Positions 26,892 through 35,190 of a stretch of 64,000 bases of DNA are shown here, piece by piece. Under the pieces are notes generated by a model. It was not told the DNA's origin. It did not search any database and saw only the letters and a program-made list of their open reading frames with translations. Position 1 is the first letter of the stretch. Each line of letters begins with the position of its first letter. A program made the translations under genes and the position numbers. The stretch covers positions 248,001-312,000 of the forward strand of contig NZ_FTNK01000006.1 of the NCBI RefSeq assembly GCF_900156375.1, written 5' to 3'. The stretch comes from Paenibacillus macquariensis. GTDB lineage: Bacteria; Bacillota; Bacilli; Paenibacillales; Paenibacillaceae.

Positions 26892-27330
26892 ACTCACATA
26901 ATCCGTACTGGCTGGAGCATAAAGGCACATCTTCGAACTCAATCGCTTTTAATAGGTCTAGTTGTTTTCCACCATATGCAGTCTTTGACCATTCAATTTG
27001 GTTATCGATCCCAAGCCCGTCCTTATTTGCGAAAAATGATGCTCCATTACGTTTGGATACCTGTTTAACGATCTCTTCCCAGCGTGCAATTCTTGCAACT
27101 TCTTCCGGATATCTTCGTGCTATTTCAAAGAGTTCCGCCTCACCAGTGTTGATACACGGCATACATCCAACGCGTCCCATGCCTTCTTTGTAGAGCGGAT
27201 TAGGTTCAATACCATGCTTGTCGTGCATCGCAAACACTTCTTCAACTTTCCAATTCAATAGCGGACGATAGATTTCATAGCCCTCTGGAGTGCCTTCTCT
27301 TTCGGGTAGCTTAGACCTCGCATAACTCAT
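26890..27330 (-). pseudogene. Phage-type PAPS reductase/ATP-pyrophosphatase, N-terminus deleted
   Basis: The 146 residues match the C-terminal half of phage phosphoadenosine-phosphosulfate-reductase-like proteins: RPLLNWKVEEVFAMHDKHGI, a metal-site-like GRVGCMPCI, and a terminal pair of cysteines. The ATP-binding PP-loop expected at the N-terminus is absent. Upstream of the ATG the frame hits a stop within a few codons, exactly where the integrase fragment begins on the other strand. A deletion has joined the two genes near 27330. Confidence 0.7.
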
Positions 27331-27520
27331 ACGATTTCACGATCTCAGACATACATCAGCTACTTTATTAATCAATCAAGGAGTTCATGCTAAAATTATT
27401 TCTGAGCGTCTAGGTCATGCTGATATCACTACGACGATGAACGATTACGGCTATGCGTTACAATCAGCAGACAAAAGCGCTGCCGATAAACTGGATACGC
27501 TTTTCAGATCAACTGTATAA
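27329..27520 (+). pseudogene. Tyrosine recombinase (phage integrase), C-terminal 63 codons
   Basis: The frame reads IRFHDLRHTSATLLINQG with the catalytic H-x-x-R box, then ISERLGHADITTTMNDYGYA with the second histidine and the catalytic tyrosine region, and ends at TAA. The N-terminal arm-binding and core-binding domains and the first catalytic arginine are missing. It lies directly before three tandem TGTAGACC motifs and the right 40-bp repeat, as expected for the integrase of this element. Confidence 0.9.
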
Positions 27521-27522
27521 TT

Positions 27523-27552
27523 TGTAGACCAATTGTAGACCGAATGTAGACC
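27523..27552 (+). repeat. Three tandem putative integrase arm sites
   Basis: TGTAGACC occurs at 27523, 27534 and 27545, spaced exactly 11 bp (one helical turn), directly after the integrase stop. The same octamer occurs near the left end at 23789. The pattern fits arm-type binding sites of a lambda-like integrase. Confidence 0.7.
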
Positions 27553-27658
27553 AAAGGATATCAAAGGATACAAATAGATCATAATAGATGATAAATCAAA
27601 TGCAATAAAATACAGCAGATAATAAGGTTTATGAGAAAATACTAGCCGGTTATCCTCA

Positions 27659-27698
27659 TCTCCCATGAGGACGCCCTGCAAGGGTCGTCCAATTTTTT
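27659..27698 (+). repeat. Right attachment-site-like direct repeat
   Basis: Matches 23674-23713 at 39 of 40 positions; the mismatch at 27685 weakens the terminator stem. It marks the right end of the element, 107 bp past the last arm site. Confidence 0.8.
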
Positions 27699-27742
27699 CC
27701 TAAATTAGCAGGCTCTCCTTAATGAAGTAAGGAGAATAATAA

Positions 27743-27784
27743 AAAGTCGCCTTTCCATTCAACAAACAATGGGAAGGCGACTTT
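27743..27784. terminator. Bidirectional terminator
   Basis: A 17-bp stem with one mismatch (27743-27759 with 27768-27784) and an 8-base loop, A-rich on the left and T-rich on the right. It lies between the element and the DUF4064 gene. The rest of 27553-27863 holds no gene that I can see. Confidence 0.8.
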
Positions 27785-27863
27785 CTCAATTTAAAATCAT
27801 GATTTTTTCGGTGGCCTCGAGTCATTCAAAGGTCTTTTTTATGTAAATAAAAATAACCTTGAT

Positions 27864-28202
27864 CTATGCCTCGATCGCGCTTTCGATCTTCTTCTTTTTG
27901 GTTAATATGCCCATGAATCCAGCAATAATGAAAAGAACCCCAGAAAGGATATAGAACATAGAAATACTTACGAATCCTGCAATACCACTAATGAGCATCA
28001 ACCATCCGGATAACTTCGGCTTGCTTTTAGCAAATGCAGATCCAACTATACCTAAAATACTAAATAATAACGCCGCTATTGCCAACCCCGTAATCTGAGA
28101 GGTGCCACTATCCGAAAAAGCAGCGTCTATACCTCCAATAAACATAGCGAGTATTGAAGCGATAATTCCAAAAATCCCAGCAATTAAACCCATCGCAAAC
28201 AT
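27864..28202 (-). CDS. DUF4064-type small membrane protein
   Basis: A 112-residue protein with about four hydrophobic helices: a glycine/isoleucine-rich N-terminal helix, LAIAALLFSILGIVGSAFA, and two further helices before a basic tail with KKKK. The pattern fits DUF4064 proteins of Bacillales, whose function is unknown. It lies just outside the right end of the integrated element. The 268 bases upstream (28203-28470) show no further gene. Confidence 0.65.
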   Translation of the reverse strand: MFAMGLIAGIFGIIASILAMFIGGIDAAFSDSGTSQITGLAIAALLFSILGIVGSAFAKSKPKLSGWLMLISGIAGFVSISMFYILSGVLFIIAGFMGILTKKKKIESAIEA

Positions 28203-28470
28203 TGTTTAACCCCCTAATTAATAAAGTAGTACTATAGAACCATTCTACACAATCCAACATATTCCTTTTTTTATTTTAAATTTTCATGATCAATGAATTT
28301 CATGTCAAATATCACCCTCACTAACAGTATAAATAGCCCCATTAGGTGAAATGACAGTCATTTTTGTAAATTTTCAAGATCGACTAGTGGTTCATTCGAA
28401 CTAGCAAATCTTTTATTACAAATAACAACCCCGCAAGCAATAGGCCCACGGAGCTTAATTAGATTAACGA

Positions 28471-29391
28471 CTATTCGCTCTCTTTCTCAATTACCTGCAA
28501 TCGCTTCTCAAGATCAGCAATCTGAGTCGTGTTGCCCGCAATTAATTTAAGGAAATTATTTCTCAACTTATTAATAACCATAGCGGTTTCTTCACGTGTG
28601 ATCGCTGCACCTGGTCGTGTTCCATCAAAATAACCGTTCGCCTTCGCTTCTGCCCAATTGTCAGCTGCCCAGGCACTAACAACATTAATATCTCGTTCTG
28701 TCACTGGCACATCTCCCCCTCCACTGGCTTTTTTATATGCAGCCTTTAATTCTGCCAACGTTCCATTGTATTCATTAAGATCTACCGGTCCTGAAATCCC
28801 TGCTACAGATCGACTACCGCTGGAACGAGTTCCCCCGGTGGAACCATCGCTGTACTGCCATATCGTCCATTCTCTCCATGCCTTGACATCCCATGGGACA
28901 GCCGTTCCATATCGAGCAATCCATAGTGAATACTTCCCTATTTCGAGATCGAATTGTTCCGCAAAACTATTGCCGGTATAGAGAATTGGAGTGACTCCAG
29001 TAAGTCTCTTAATCTCTGAAAGAAACGTTTGTGCTATCAGATTAACTTGCGCTGTTGAGATGCCATTTATTACTTCATAGTCTAGTACCGGAGGGAGATC
29101 AAATATCTGTACTCCTCCAGCTGCCCTTATCGCAGTATAATGGTCATTGGCTGCCGCCTTCGCAAGCGTAACAGTCGTTACGGATTTGTCTAAATAATGA
29201 TAGGAACCTACCAAGATACCTGCACCTTTGGCAGCTGCGACGTTCTTCAGAAACATGCTATCTATGGAACTTTGAGTCGCCTTGATGTATGCGAAGTCAA
29301 TCCCATCAGCCGCTACCTTAGTCCAGTTAATCACACCCTGATGATGTGAGACATCAATCCCCTGTAAATTCGTGCTCTTTCGCGCTTGCAT
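28471..29391 (-). CDS. Glycoside hydrolase family 25 lysozyme with a C-terminal SLH-like domain
   Basis: The first 210 residues form a GH25 muramidase barrel that cleaves MurNAc-GlcNAc bonds. The catalytic aspartate lies in GIDVSHHQG and the acid/base glutamate in PPVLDYEV; WTIWQYSDG and GPVDLNEYNG close the fold. Residues about 235-285 (VSAWAADNWAEAKANGYFDG, then ITREETAMVI) resemble one S-layer-homology repeat, followed by a coiled-coil end. No signal peptide is visible, as in phage endolysins. Its position beside the element suggests phage origin, but it lies outside the repeats. Confidence 0.9.
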   Translation of the reverse strand: MQARKSTNLQGIDVSHHQGVINWTKVAADGIDFAYIKATQSSIDSMFLKNVAAAKGAGILVGSYHYLDKSVTTVTLAKAAANDHYTAIRAAGGVQIFDLPPVLDYEVINGISTAQVNLIAQTFLSEIKRLTGVTPILYTGNSFAEQFDLEIGKYSLWIARYGTAVPWDVKAWREWTIWQYSDGSTGGTRSSGSRSVAGISGPVDLNEYNGTLAELKAAYKKASGGGDVPVTERDINVVSAWAADNWAEAKANGYFDGTRPGAAITREETAMVINKLRNNFLKLIAGNTTQIADLEKRLQVIEKESE

Positions 29392-29545
29392 TCATATCCC
29401 TCCTTCCTCTCCTTGATATAGTAGATTCTTTATATATATCAACTGCTTGTGTTTTTCGTCTGTCAGTTACACTATAATCTGATAAAATAATATTGAAATA
29501 CTCGAGCTTCATAAATATAAGAACAAAATGTGGAGGTTATAACCA

Positions 29546-30544
29546 TTGACTACCCAAATATATTTTGCTTCTAATAAATTAGGTGCGATTACCAATCATC
29601 AATTACAATTAATGCTTGACCGATTTAGTCTCGGCACATTAATTTCTTCAGAAAAAACGGCATTGGGTATCATGGGACAAACCATGAATGTATCATCATC
29701 GACAGGTGATTATATCCTAAAAGGCAACCCTCTTTTTTTTGGACAATTCTTAGAAGAAAGGTTCTTTGTAGACCATTTGCATCAACATACTACACTCCAA
29801 GTTCCCTCACCTTATCTTATCGATGAAACTGAAGATATTTTCGGATGGAATTATTCCATCATGCCACGTCTTCCAGGTATTCATATGAATGCACCTGATA
29901 TTCAACCCTTTCTCACAACCACAGAGGATAAAGAACACCTGGCTGAATTAATGGCCAACACATTAGTTGAATTACATCATTGGAAAGTTGCGCAGTTCGG
30001 AGAATTCGATCCACTGACTCGTACGGTTCGTCCTTTCGAAGGCTCATACAGGACATGGCTGTATTCCACCATTAGATATTGGATAAATGATGCTACCAAA
30101 TACTCCATAATAACCGCCCAAGACTTAATATGGGTGGAACATATACTTCAAAGTTCGCAGAATGTTTTTGATGATCTACATTTCCCAACATTTGTCATGG
30201 GTGATTTCAAACCTGAGAATTTCCTTATTCACAAGCATAACGATGAATGGACAATCAGTGGCATATTCGACTTTACCACATCCTATTTTGGAGATGGCCT
30301 CGCAGACTTACCCAAAATAACTACTATGTATTTAGAGAATGGGGAAGAAGCTCTGGCAAGGAAATTCCTCTCCAGTTATGTAAATTCAACAGAACATCAA
30401 ACATTCAGAGACCGCTTCAGAGTTCACATGCTTCACAATTGCGCGTTAGTATGGGGATGTGCCAAAGCAACCCAACAAGTCACATGGGATGAAGAACTTT
30501 CTTTTGCCGAATGGGCTAAGAGATACACCGAATTCTCAATTTAA
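29546..30544 (+). CDS. Aminoglycoside phosphotransferase-fold kinase (APH family)
   Basis: A 332-residue protein-kinase-like phosphotransferase. The catalytic loop is VMGDFKPENFL, with MGD replacing the usual HGD, and the metal-binding aspartate is in FDFTTSYFGD. The family phosphorylates aminoglycosides, macrolides, choline or sugars; the substrate cannot be told here, and resistance should not be assumed. The TTG start lies nine bases after GGAGG. A long hairpin follows. Confidence 0.75.
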   Translation: MTTQIYFASNKLGAITNHQLQLMLDRFSLGTLISSEKTALGIMGQTMNVSSSTGDYILKGNPLFFGQFLEERFFVDHLHQHTTLQVPSPYLIDETEDIFGWNYSIMPRLPGIHMNAPDIQPFLTTTEDKEHLAELMANTLVELHHWKVAQFGEFDPLTRTVRPFEGSYRTWLYSTIRYWINDATKYSIITAQDLIWVEHILQSSQNVFDDLHFPTFVMGDFKPENFLIHKHNDEWTISGIFDFTTSYFGDGLADLPKITTMYLENGEEALARKFLSSYVNSTEHQTFRDRFRVHMLHNCALVWGCAKATQQVTWDEELSFAEWAKRYTEFSI

Positions 30545-30546
30545 AA

Positions 30547-30599
30547 ATATAATTCATTTAACCTGGAAGCATCCCGCTCCCAGGTTAAATGAATTATAT
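30547..30599. terminator. Perfect 20-bp hairpin after the APH-like gene
   Basis: Arms 30547-30566 and 30580-30599 are perfectly complementary around a 13-base loop. There is no long T tract, so termination efficiency is uncertain. It lies between two convergent genes and can serve both. Confidence 0.65.
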
Positions 30600-30604
30600 G
30601 CTTA

Positions 30605-30733
30605 TTAACACCATCCTAGGCCAAGAGTAATGATGACCAATAGAATGAAGAGTACAAGAATTGCTCCTGTAGAACCGAAAGGTCCACATCCAACGCCTCC
30701 AACGCCTCCAACTCCTCCAACACATCCGCTCAT
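30605..30733 (-). CDS. YjcZ-family sporulation peptide
   Basis: A 42-residue peptide with a glycine/valine-rich N-terminus (MSGCVGGVGGVGGVGCGPF) and one hydrophobic helix (STGAILVLFILLVIITLG) ending in WC. This is the YjcZ pattern of small SigK-dependent spore-coat or mother-cell peptides in Bacillales. GAAAGGAGG precedes the ATG. A paralogue lies 115 bp upstream. Confidence 0.85.
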   Translation of the reverse strand: MSGCVGGVGGVGGVGCGPFGSTGAILVLFILLVIITLGLGWC

Positions 30734-30847
30734 GAATTTTCCTCCTTTCGAAAGGAAGTCTATTTATCACATTTATAAACGTATTGGAGACTGAAAATCA
30801 TTCTCCATCTTCCTGTCTATCTTGATGTTTGGGTTGATTGGTTTGGC

Positions 30848-30955
30848 TTACAGAATAAACGCGCGTGTAATTATAACCAGCAAAATGAAGAGTACCAAAA
30901 TCGCACCTGTTGATGTGAAAGGACTCGGGCCAATTCCATAACCAACTTCGCTCAT
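30848..30955 (-). CDS. Second YjcZ-family sporulation peptide
   Basis: A 35-residue peptide starting MSEVGYGIGPSPFTSTGA and sharing the helix STGAILVLFILLVIIT with its neighbour at 30605. The glycine-rich head is shorter and the tail is RAFIL. GGGAGGAATTGG precedes the ATG. The pair probably arose by duplication. Confidence 0.85.
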   Translation of the reverse strand: MSEVGYGIGPSPFTSTGAILVLFILLVIITRAFIL

Positions 30956-31121
30956 TCCAATTCCTCCCTTCCCTTTAACATATTGTAGGATATGTTATTA
31001 CAGGTCTCATGGGTCTGGACATTTCCCCATTTTCAAATCATAATTCAAGCCCAAATCAGCCAAAAGGGAGACCCCTAATCAGAGCCTCCCCATGTTATTC
31101 TTCTATACAACAACCTGAATA

Positions 31122-31340
31122 TCACAATTCTTTTGCCGCTTGAACCCGTTTTCTCTGATCCACGAGACCAGAATCCCCGTGCTCTCGATACTTCCTCATC
31201 CACACTTTAAGTCGTCCAATGTCAGCAATTCCAAGTTCAGTTGCTACTTCTTTTTTGGTCATCCCTTGAAGTCGCATATCTACTGCCTTTTTCTTCGTAT
31301 CGAAACTGTAAGAACTGAAAACTTGCCCTTTCTTGGCCAA
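31122..31340 (-). CDS. IS3-type OrfA-like helix-turn-helix protein (orphan)
   Basis: A 72-residue protein starting at TTG (31340), six bases after GAGGTG: MAKKGQVFSSYSFDTKKKA followed by an HTH (MTKKEVATELGIADIGRLKVW). It resembles the DNA-binding subunit (OrfA) of IS3/IS150-family transposases. No OrfB integrase domain or terminal inverted repeats are visible nearby, so it is a remnant or a domesticated DNA-binding protein. Confidence 0.6.
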   Translation of the reverse strand: MAKKGQVFSSYSFDTKKKAVDMRLQGMTKKEVATELGIADIGRLKVWMRKYREHGDSGLVDQRKRVQAAKEL

Positions 31341-31421
31341 TATAATCACCTCAAGGTATTTATCGGACACAAGAGGTATTTTATGAAAGCATTTTCACAT
31401 TCTTCTCCAAAAATGATGATT

Positions 31422-32300
31422 TCACCCGAGAGTAAAAGGAATTGTTGCTTGACCCTTCACTCCTGTCTTGACACGAAAAAGATTCCCAGACAATGGATGT
31501 GCTTCCAAAAGCTCATATTTCATTCCCGTACAGGCTGTTGTGATGTAGAGATCTTCCAATTCTCTACCACCAAATACACAAGATGTCACATGACCAGAGG
31601 GTACCACTATTTGATCTAACAACTGACCTGTGTCTGGATTCCAGCGTGCTACCCTTCCCCCATTCCACTCCGCAATCCAAAGCATACCTTCCGCGTCTAC
31701 TGTCATTCCATCCGGATAACCTGCATCATCTGGCATCTTAAAAGCCATTCGACGGTTACTTATCGTTCCCGTAACCCGATCATAATCAAATGCATCTACT
31801 TGTCGAGACGGCGTATCAATAAAGTACATTGTACTACCATCGACGCTCCATCCTAGTCCATTTGATATAGAAACATCATCCACAACCTTACGAACAGATA
31901 AATCATGATCTAGACAATAAAGTGACCCGCAGTTCACTTCACCTTCGAGGCTCATGGTTCCTGCCCACAATCGCCCAAATGGATCGCATTTACCATCATT
32001 AAATCGATTGTTTGGAAGATGTTGTTCTGGATTAGCGATGAACGTTAAAGTTCCTGTGGACAATTGATATTTATGAAATCCTTCATATAATACAACGATA
32101 ACCTCATCTTCACGAAAAGGAACAACAGCACCAATGGATTGCCCTATTTCATAGGTAACATCTTCCCCCGAATCAAGATAATAGATATGTAATAGATGCA
32201 GTTCAATATCCACCCACAACAATCTGTTACTCTCTGCATCAAAACTTGGGCCTTCACCTAGCGTTGCATTTGCATGAACGACGACTTCCAATGGTTCCAT
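31422..32300 (-). CDS. SMP-30/gluconolactonase family protein
   Basis: A six-bladed beta-propeller lactonase/esterase of about 292 residues. The metal ligands are visible: glutamate in LGEGPSFD, asparagine in SNGLGWS, and aspartate in YPDGMTVDAEG; NRFNDGKCDPFGRLWAGTM is the family core. The enzyme probably opens sugar lactones. The ATG at 32300 (MEPLEVV) gives the family N-terminus; the AAGGAG before it is 14 bases away, so the start is not certain. Confidence 0.85.
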   Translation of the reverse strand: MEPLEVVVHANATLGEGPSFDAESNRLLWVDIELHLLHIYYLDSGEDVTYEIGQSIGAVVPFREDEVIVVLYEGFHKYQLSTGTLTFIANPEQHLPNNRFNDGKCDPFGRLWAGTMSLEGEVNCGSLYCLDHDLSVRKVVDDVSISNGLGWSVDGSTMYFIDTPSRQVDAFDYDRVTGTISNRRMAFKMPDDAGYPDGMTVDAEGMLWIAEWNGGRVARWNPDTGQLLDQIVVPSGHVTSCVFGGRELEDLYITTACTGMKYELLEAHPLSGNLFRVKTGVKGQATIPFTLG

Positions 32301-32434
32301 CAGATATACACACACTCCTTCTACATACCCCATTTACTTCATCACATACATTCTAATATGGGAAGTTGTCCCAGTCGATAGTCTAATAACTATTCTTTTC
32401 AACACTAATTCTTATATTTAGCAATACATCCCTG

Positions 32435-32443
32435 TGATATAAT
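32435..32443 (+). promoter_or_regulatory. Extended -10 promoter
   Basis: TGATATAAT (TG, one base, TATAAT) lies 39 bp before the start of the ribosomal-protection gene. The -35 region is weak, as allowed for extended -10 promoters. No leader peptide of the tet(M) attenuator type is apparent in the short 5' region. Confidence 0.6.
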
Positions 32444-32481
32444 AGAATCAACTAAAATTTGTAATCAACGGGGTTGTACAC

Positions 32482-34461
32482 ATGGTAAGTCAATCGATGA
32501 GAAACGTCGGAGTTTTTGCACACGTAGATGCAGGAAAAACGACTACAACGGAACATATGTTATTTAAGAGCGGCACGATTCGGAGCTTGGGAAGTGTAGA
32601 TGATGGAACTGCCCAAACAGATAATCTTGACATTGAACGACAACGGGGAATTTCAGTTCGTGCTGCCACCACGTCTATTATCTGGAGAGACATCTATATT
32701 AATCTGGTAGATACTCCTGGGCATGTGGATTTTCTGTCAGAAGTAGAACGTTCAATAAGAGTCATGGATGGAGCTATATTAATCGTATCTGCTGCTGAAG
32801 GCGTCCAATCACAGACAGAGACCATATGGCATGCGCTCCGCTCCCTTAGCATACCCACCATTATATATGTGAATAAAATGGATCGAGTCGGAGTATCCGT
32901 ACCTGATGTATTAGAGCAAATTAGACGCCTTCTCTCCCCATCGACAGTCCCACTCCAAGTTCCACAAGGTGCGGGGGAAGATTTCACAGGAATACTACCT
33001 ATTTGGAACACACTGCAAGACGATCAGAATAGCGAATTAGACTTATCCACAGTCATAACATCGGTCGCAGACCATGATGATGAGCTCATGTTACGCTATA
33101 TCGAAGGTGAGCATATACCCATAGAAGAACTTCAGAATCGATTCCAATCCCTTACGAAAAGTGGGCACTTATTCCCCCTATGTTTTGGTTCTTCCCAAAG
33201 GGATATTGGTGTGGCTGAGCTCATGGATGCCATTACCACGTATCTACCGTCCCCAATGGGTGATGTAGAAGCTCCTCTATCAGGCATCATTTTCAAAATT
33301 GAACGTGATAAAGCCATGGGACGCACTGCTTATGTGAGACTATTTAATGGATACTTAAGAAACAGAGACCTAATCCATAACGTTACAAGAGATATCCATG
33401 AGAAAATCACACAAATCCGAAAGCTTGAGGGAAGAAAGTTCGTAGATTTAGGACAGGTATTCTCAGGAGATATCGCTGCTGTCTATGGATTAAGTCAAAG
33501 TAAAATTGGCGATGTTCTAGGAAGTACTGTGGGTGTACCTTCATCCCCCGAAATCGCCATTCCTTTACTTACCGTACAAGTACATGTCCAAGATGAGCAT
33601 CGCTATTCCGACTTAGTAGAAGCACTACAAGAGTTAACAGATGAAGATCCACAACTCGATTTACAATGGCTTCAAGATGAGCGTGAGCTACACCTTAAAG
33701 TCATGGGAGCGATCCAACTAGAGATTTTATCGAGCTTGCTTATGAGTCGCTTCGCTCTTGAGGTAACATTCGACCAGCCATCCGTCATCTACAAGGAAAC
33801 GCCAACAAAATCCGCAGAAGGATTCATTGCATATACCATGCCTAAGCCTTGCTGGGCCGTACTTCGTTTCCAGATTGATCCTCTTCCACGAGGAAGCGGA
33901 CTGGTATATCAGTCGGAAGTCCGATCCGACGATCTTCTTATACGATACCAGAATGAAGTGGCTCGCCGTGTTCCCGAAGCCCTCCTCCAAGGACTTCATG
34001 GATGGGAAGTGACTGATCTCAAAGTAACATTAACCGAAGGGGAACATCACGTATGGCATACACATCCACTTGATTTCGTAGTGGCGACTCCTATGGGGAT
34101 TATGGATGGACTTGCTAATAGTGAAACAACCCTTCTTGAACCTTTGCTGAAATTCAGAATAACTACACCAGAAGAATATGGGGGTAAAGTGCTAAGTGAT
34201 CTCGTTCAAATGAGAGCTGAGTTTGAACCCCCTTCTATTATCCATGGAAGAATTATGGTGGAAGGCATTCTGCCCGTAGCTACTTCTCTTGAATATCCAA
34301 TAAAGTTACGCTCAATGACTGGCGGACGAGGGGTTATGTCTTCTTCCTATGCTGGATATCAGGCATGTCCACCCGATGTACATGTAGATCGTCCAAGACG
34401 TGGCGTCGATCCACTTGACCAATCAAAGTATATTTTAAGTGTACGAAATGCCTTATCGTAG
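32482..34461 (+). CDS. Tet(M)-like ribosomal protection GTPase
   Basis: A 659-residue EF-G paralogue of the tetracycline ribosomal-protection family. G motifs are intact: FAHVDAGKTTTTEHML (P-loop), switch region ERQRGISVRAA, VDTPGHVDFLSEV and YVNKMDRVG. The C-terminal half has the EF-G-like domains III-V and ends in an extra helix (PLDQSKYILSVRNAL), as in Tet proteins. Such proteins use GTP to expel tetracycline from the 30S A site. This is a divergent chromosomal member, so resistance is likely but not proven. GGGGTTG before the ATG is a moderate ribosome site. Confidence 0.85.
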   Translation: MVSQSMRNVGVFAHVDAGKTTTTEHMLFKSGTIRSLGSVDDGTAQTDNLDIERQRGISVRAATTSIIWRDIYINLVDTPGHVDFLSEVERSIRVMDGAILIVSAAEGVQSQTETIWHALRSLSIPTIIYVNKMDRVGVSVPDVLEQIRRLLSPSTVPLQVPQGAGEDFTGILPIWNTLQDDQNSELDLSTVITSVADHDDELMLRYIEGEHIPIEELQNRFQSLTKSGHLFPLCFGSSQRDIGVAELMDAITTYLPSPMGDVEAPLSGIIFKIERDKAMGRTAYVRLFNGYLRNRDLIHNVTRDIHEKITQIRKLEGRKFVDLGQVFSGDIAAVYGLSQSKIGDVLGSTVGVPSSPEIAIPLLTVQVHVQDEHRYSDLVEALQELTDEDPQLDLQWLQDERELHLKVMGAIQLEILSSLLMSRFALEVTFDQPSVIYKETPTKSAEGFIAYTMPKPCWAVLRFQIDPLPRGSGLVYQSEVRSDDLLIRYQNEVARRVPEALLQGLHGWEVTDLKVTLTEGEHHVWHTHPLDFVVATPMGIMDGLANSETTLLEPLLKFRITTPEEYGGKVLSDLVQMRAEFEPPSIIHGRIMVEGILPVATSLEYPIKLRSMTGGRGVMSSSYAGYQACPPDVHVDRPRRGVDPLDQSKYILSVRNALS

Positions 34462-34513
34462 CCGTAAGGAAAATTATTAATGAACGGTCTTCATGAAAAA
34501 TAAGGAGGAAAAT

Positions 34514-35185
34514 ATGCTGAAATTTATTGGTTTCATGTTTTTATGGAGGTTAGTAGGGAATCCATTCCTTGCTATTCTCATTATTCTGGTCATCGTCTAT
34601 CTACTTGATCGCCGTTATGTAGGTGTATTTCCTAGCCTAACAAAACCTTACAAAAGAATGAAGCGAATCTCCACACTACGTAGAGAGATTCTAATGAATC
34701 CTAATGATGTCACTTCCAAACATGAGCTTGCTCGTCTCCTCATCGAACGTAAGAAGTTCCAAGAGGCACTTAAACTCCTTGATTCCATACAAGTACAATT
34801 CGATCATTCAGCAGAATACTGGGATGATCTTGGTACCGTCAATCTAAGACTAGGTCACGTCCAAAAGGGTGAAGAATACATCCTTAAAGCACTCGCCATT
34901 AATCCACGTGTGAAATATGGCCAACCTTACCTTCGGTTAGCCGGAATATATCAACACTCAGATCAACAAAAGGCAGAAAAATATGTTAGAGCATTCCAGG
35001 ATATTCATTCTTCTTCAAGCGAAGCATCCTATCTATTAGGAATGATGTATAAAGAAATGGGCCGTAAGCAAGAAGCTAACGATGCGTTCCGTGAATCAAT
35101 TGATATTTACCGTTCTCTTCCTAAATACAAAAAACGCCAAGAACGGAAATGGGCCGTTCGGAGCGTTTTTCGAAAAATGAGTTAA
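34514..35185 (+). CDS. Membrane-anchored TPR protein
   Basis: A 223-residue protein with an N-terminal transmembrane helix (FLAILIILVIVYLLD), a short basic linker, and three to four tetratricopeptide-like repeats (for example AEYWDDLGTVNLRLGHVQKG and ASYLLGMMYKEMGRKQEA). It probably scaffolds a complex at the cytoplasmic membrane face. I chose the ATG at 34514, five bases after AAGGAGG, over one 21 bases upstream. It converges with the GDSL hydrolase gene. Confidence 0.75.
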   Translation: MLKFIGFMFLWRLVGNPFLAILIILVIVYLLDRRYVGVFPSLTKPYKRMKRISTLRREILMNPNDVTSKHELARLLIERKKFQEALKLLDSIQVQFDHSAEYWDDLGTVNLRLGHVQKGEEYILKALAINPRVKYGQPYLRLAGIYQHSDQQKAEKYVRAFQDIHSSSSEASYLLGMMYKEMGRKQEANDAFRESIDIYRSLPKYKKRQERKWAVRSVFRKMS

Positions 35186-35190
35186 CACAT

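Larger units (their letters stand above)
23674..27698. mobile_element. Decayed integrated element (prophage or integrative element remnant), about 4 kb
   Basis: The unit is bounded by 40-bp direct repeats (23674-23713 and 27659-27698, one mismatch). Inside each end are copies of TGTAGACC (one at 23789, three at 27523-27552), the layout of core and arm sites in a tyrosine-recombinase element. An integrase C-terminus lies immediately inside the right end. Cargo includes YolD-like, ASCH and truncated PAPS-reductase genes often seen in Firmicute phages. Most genes are frameshifted or truncated, so the element is certainly inert on its own. Confidence 0.8.

Noticed and set aside
29546..30544. Calling the APH-fold gene an aminoglycoside resistance determinant
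   Set aside because: The catalytic HGD is MGD and the family includes many non-resistance kinases, so the substrate cannot be inferred.
31122..31340. Complete IS3-family insertion sequence
   Set aside because: Only an OrfA-like segment is present; no OrfB, frameshift signal or terminal inverted repeats were found.
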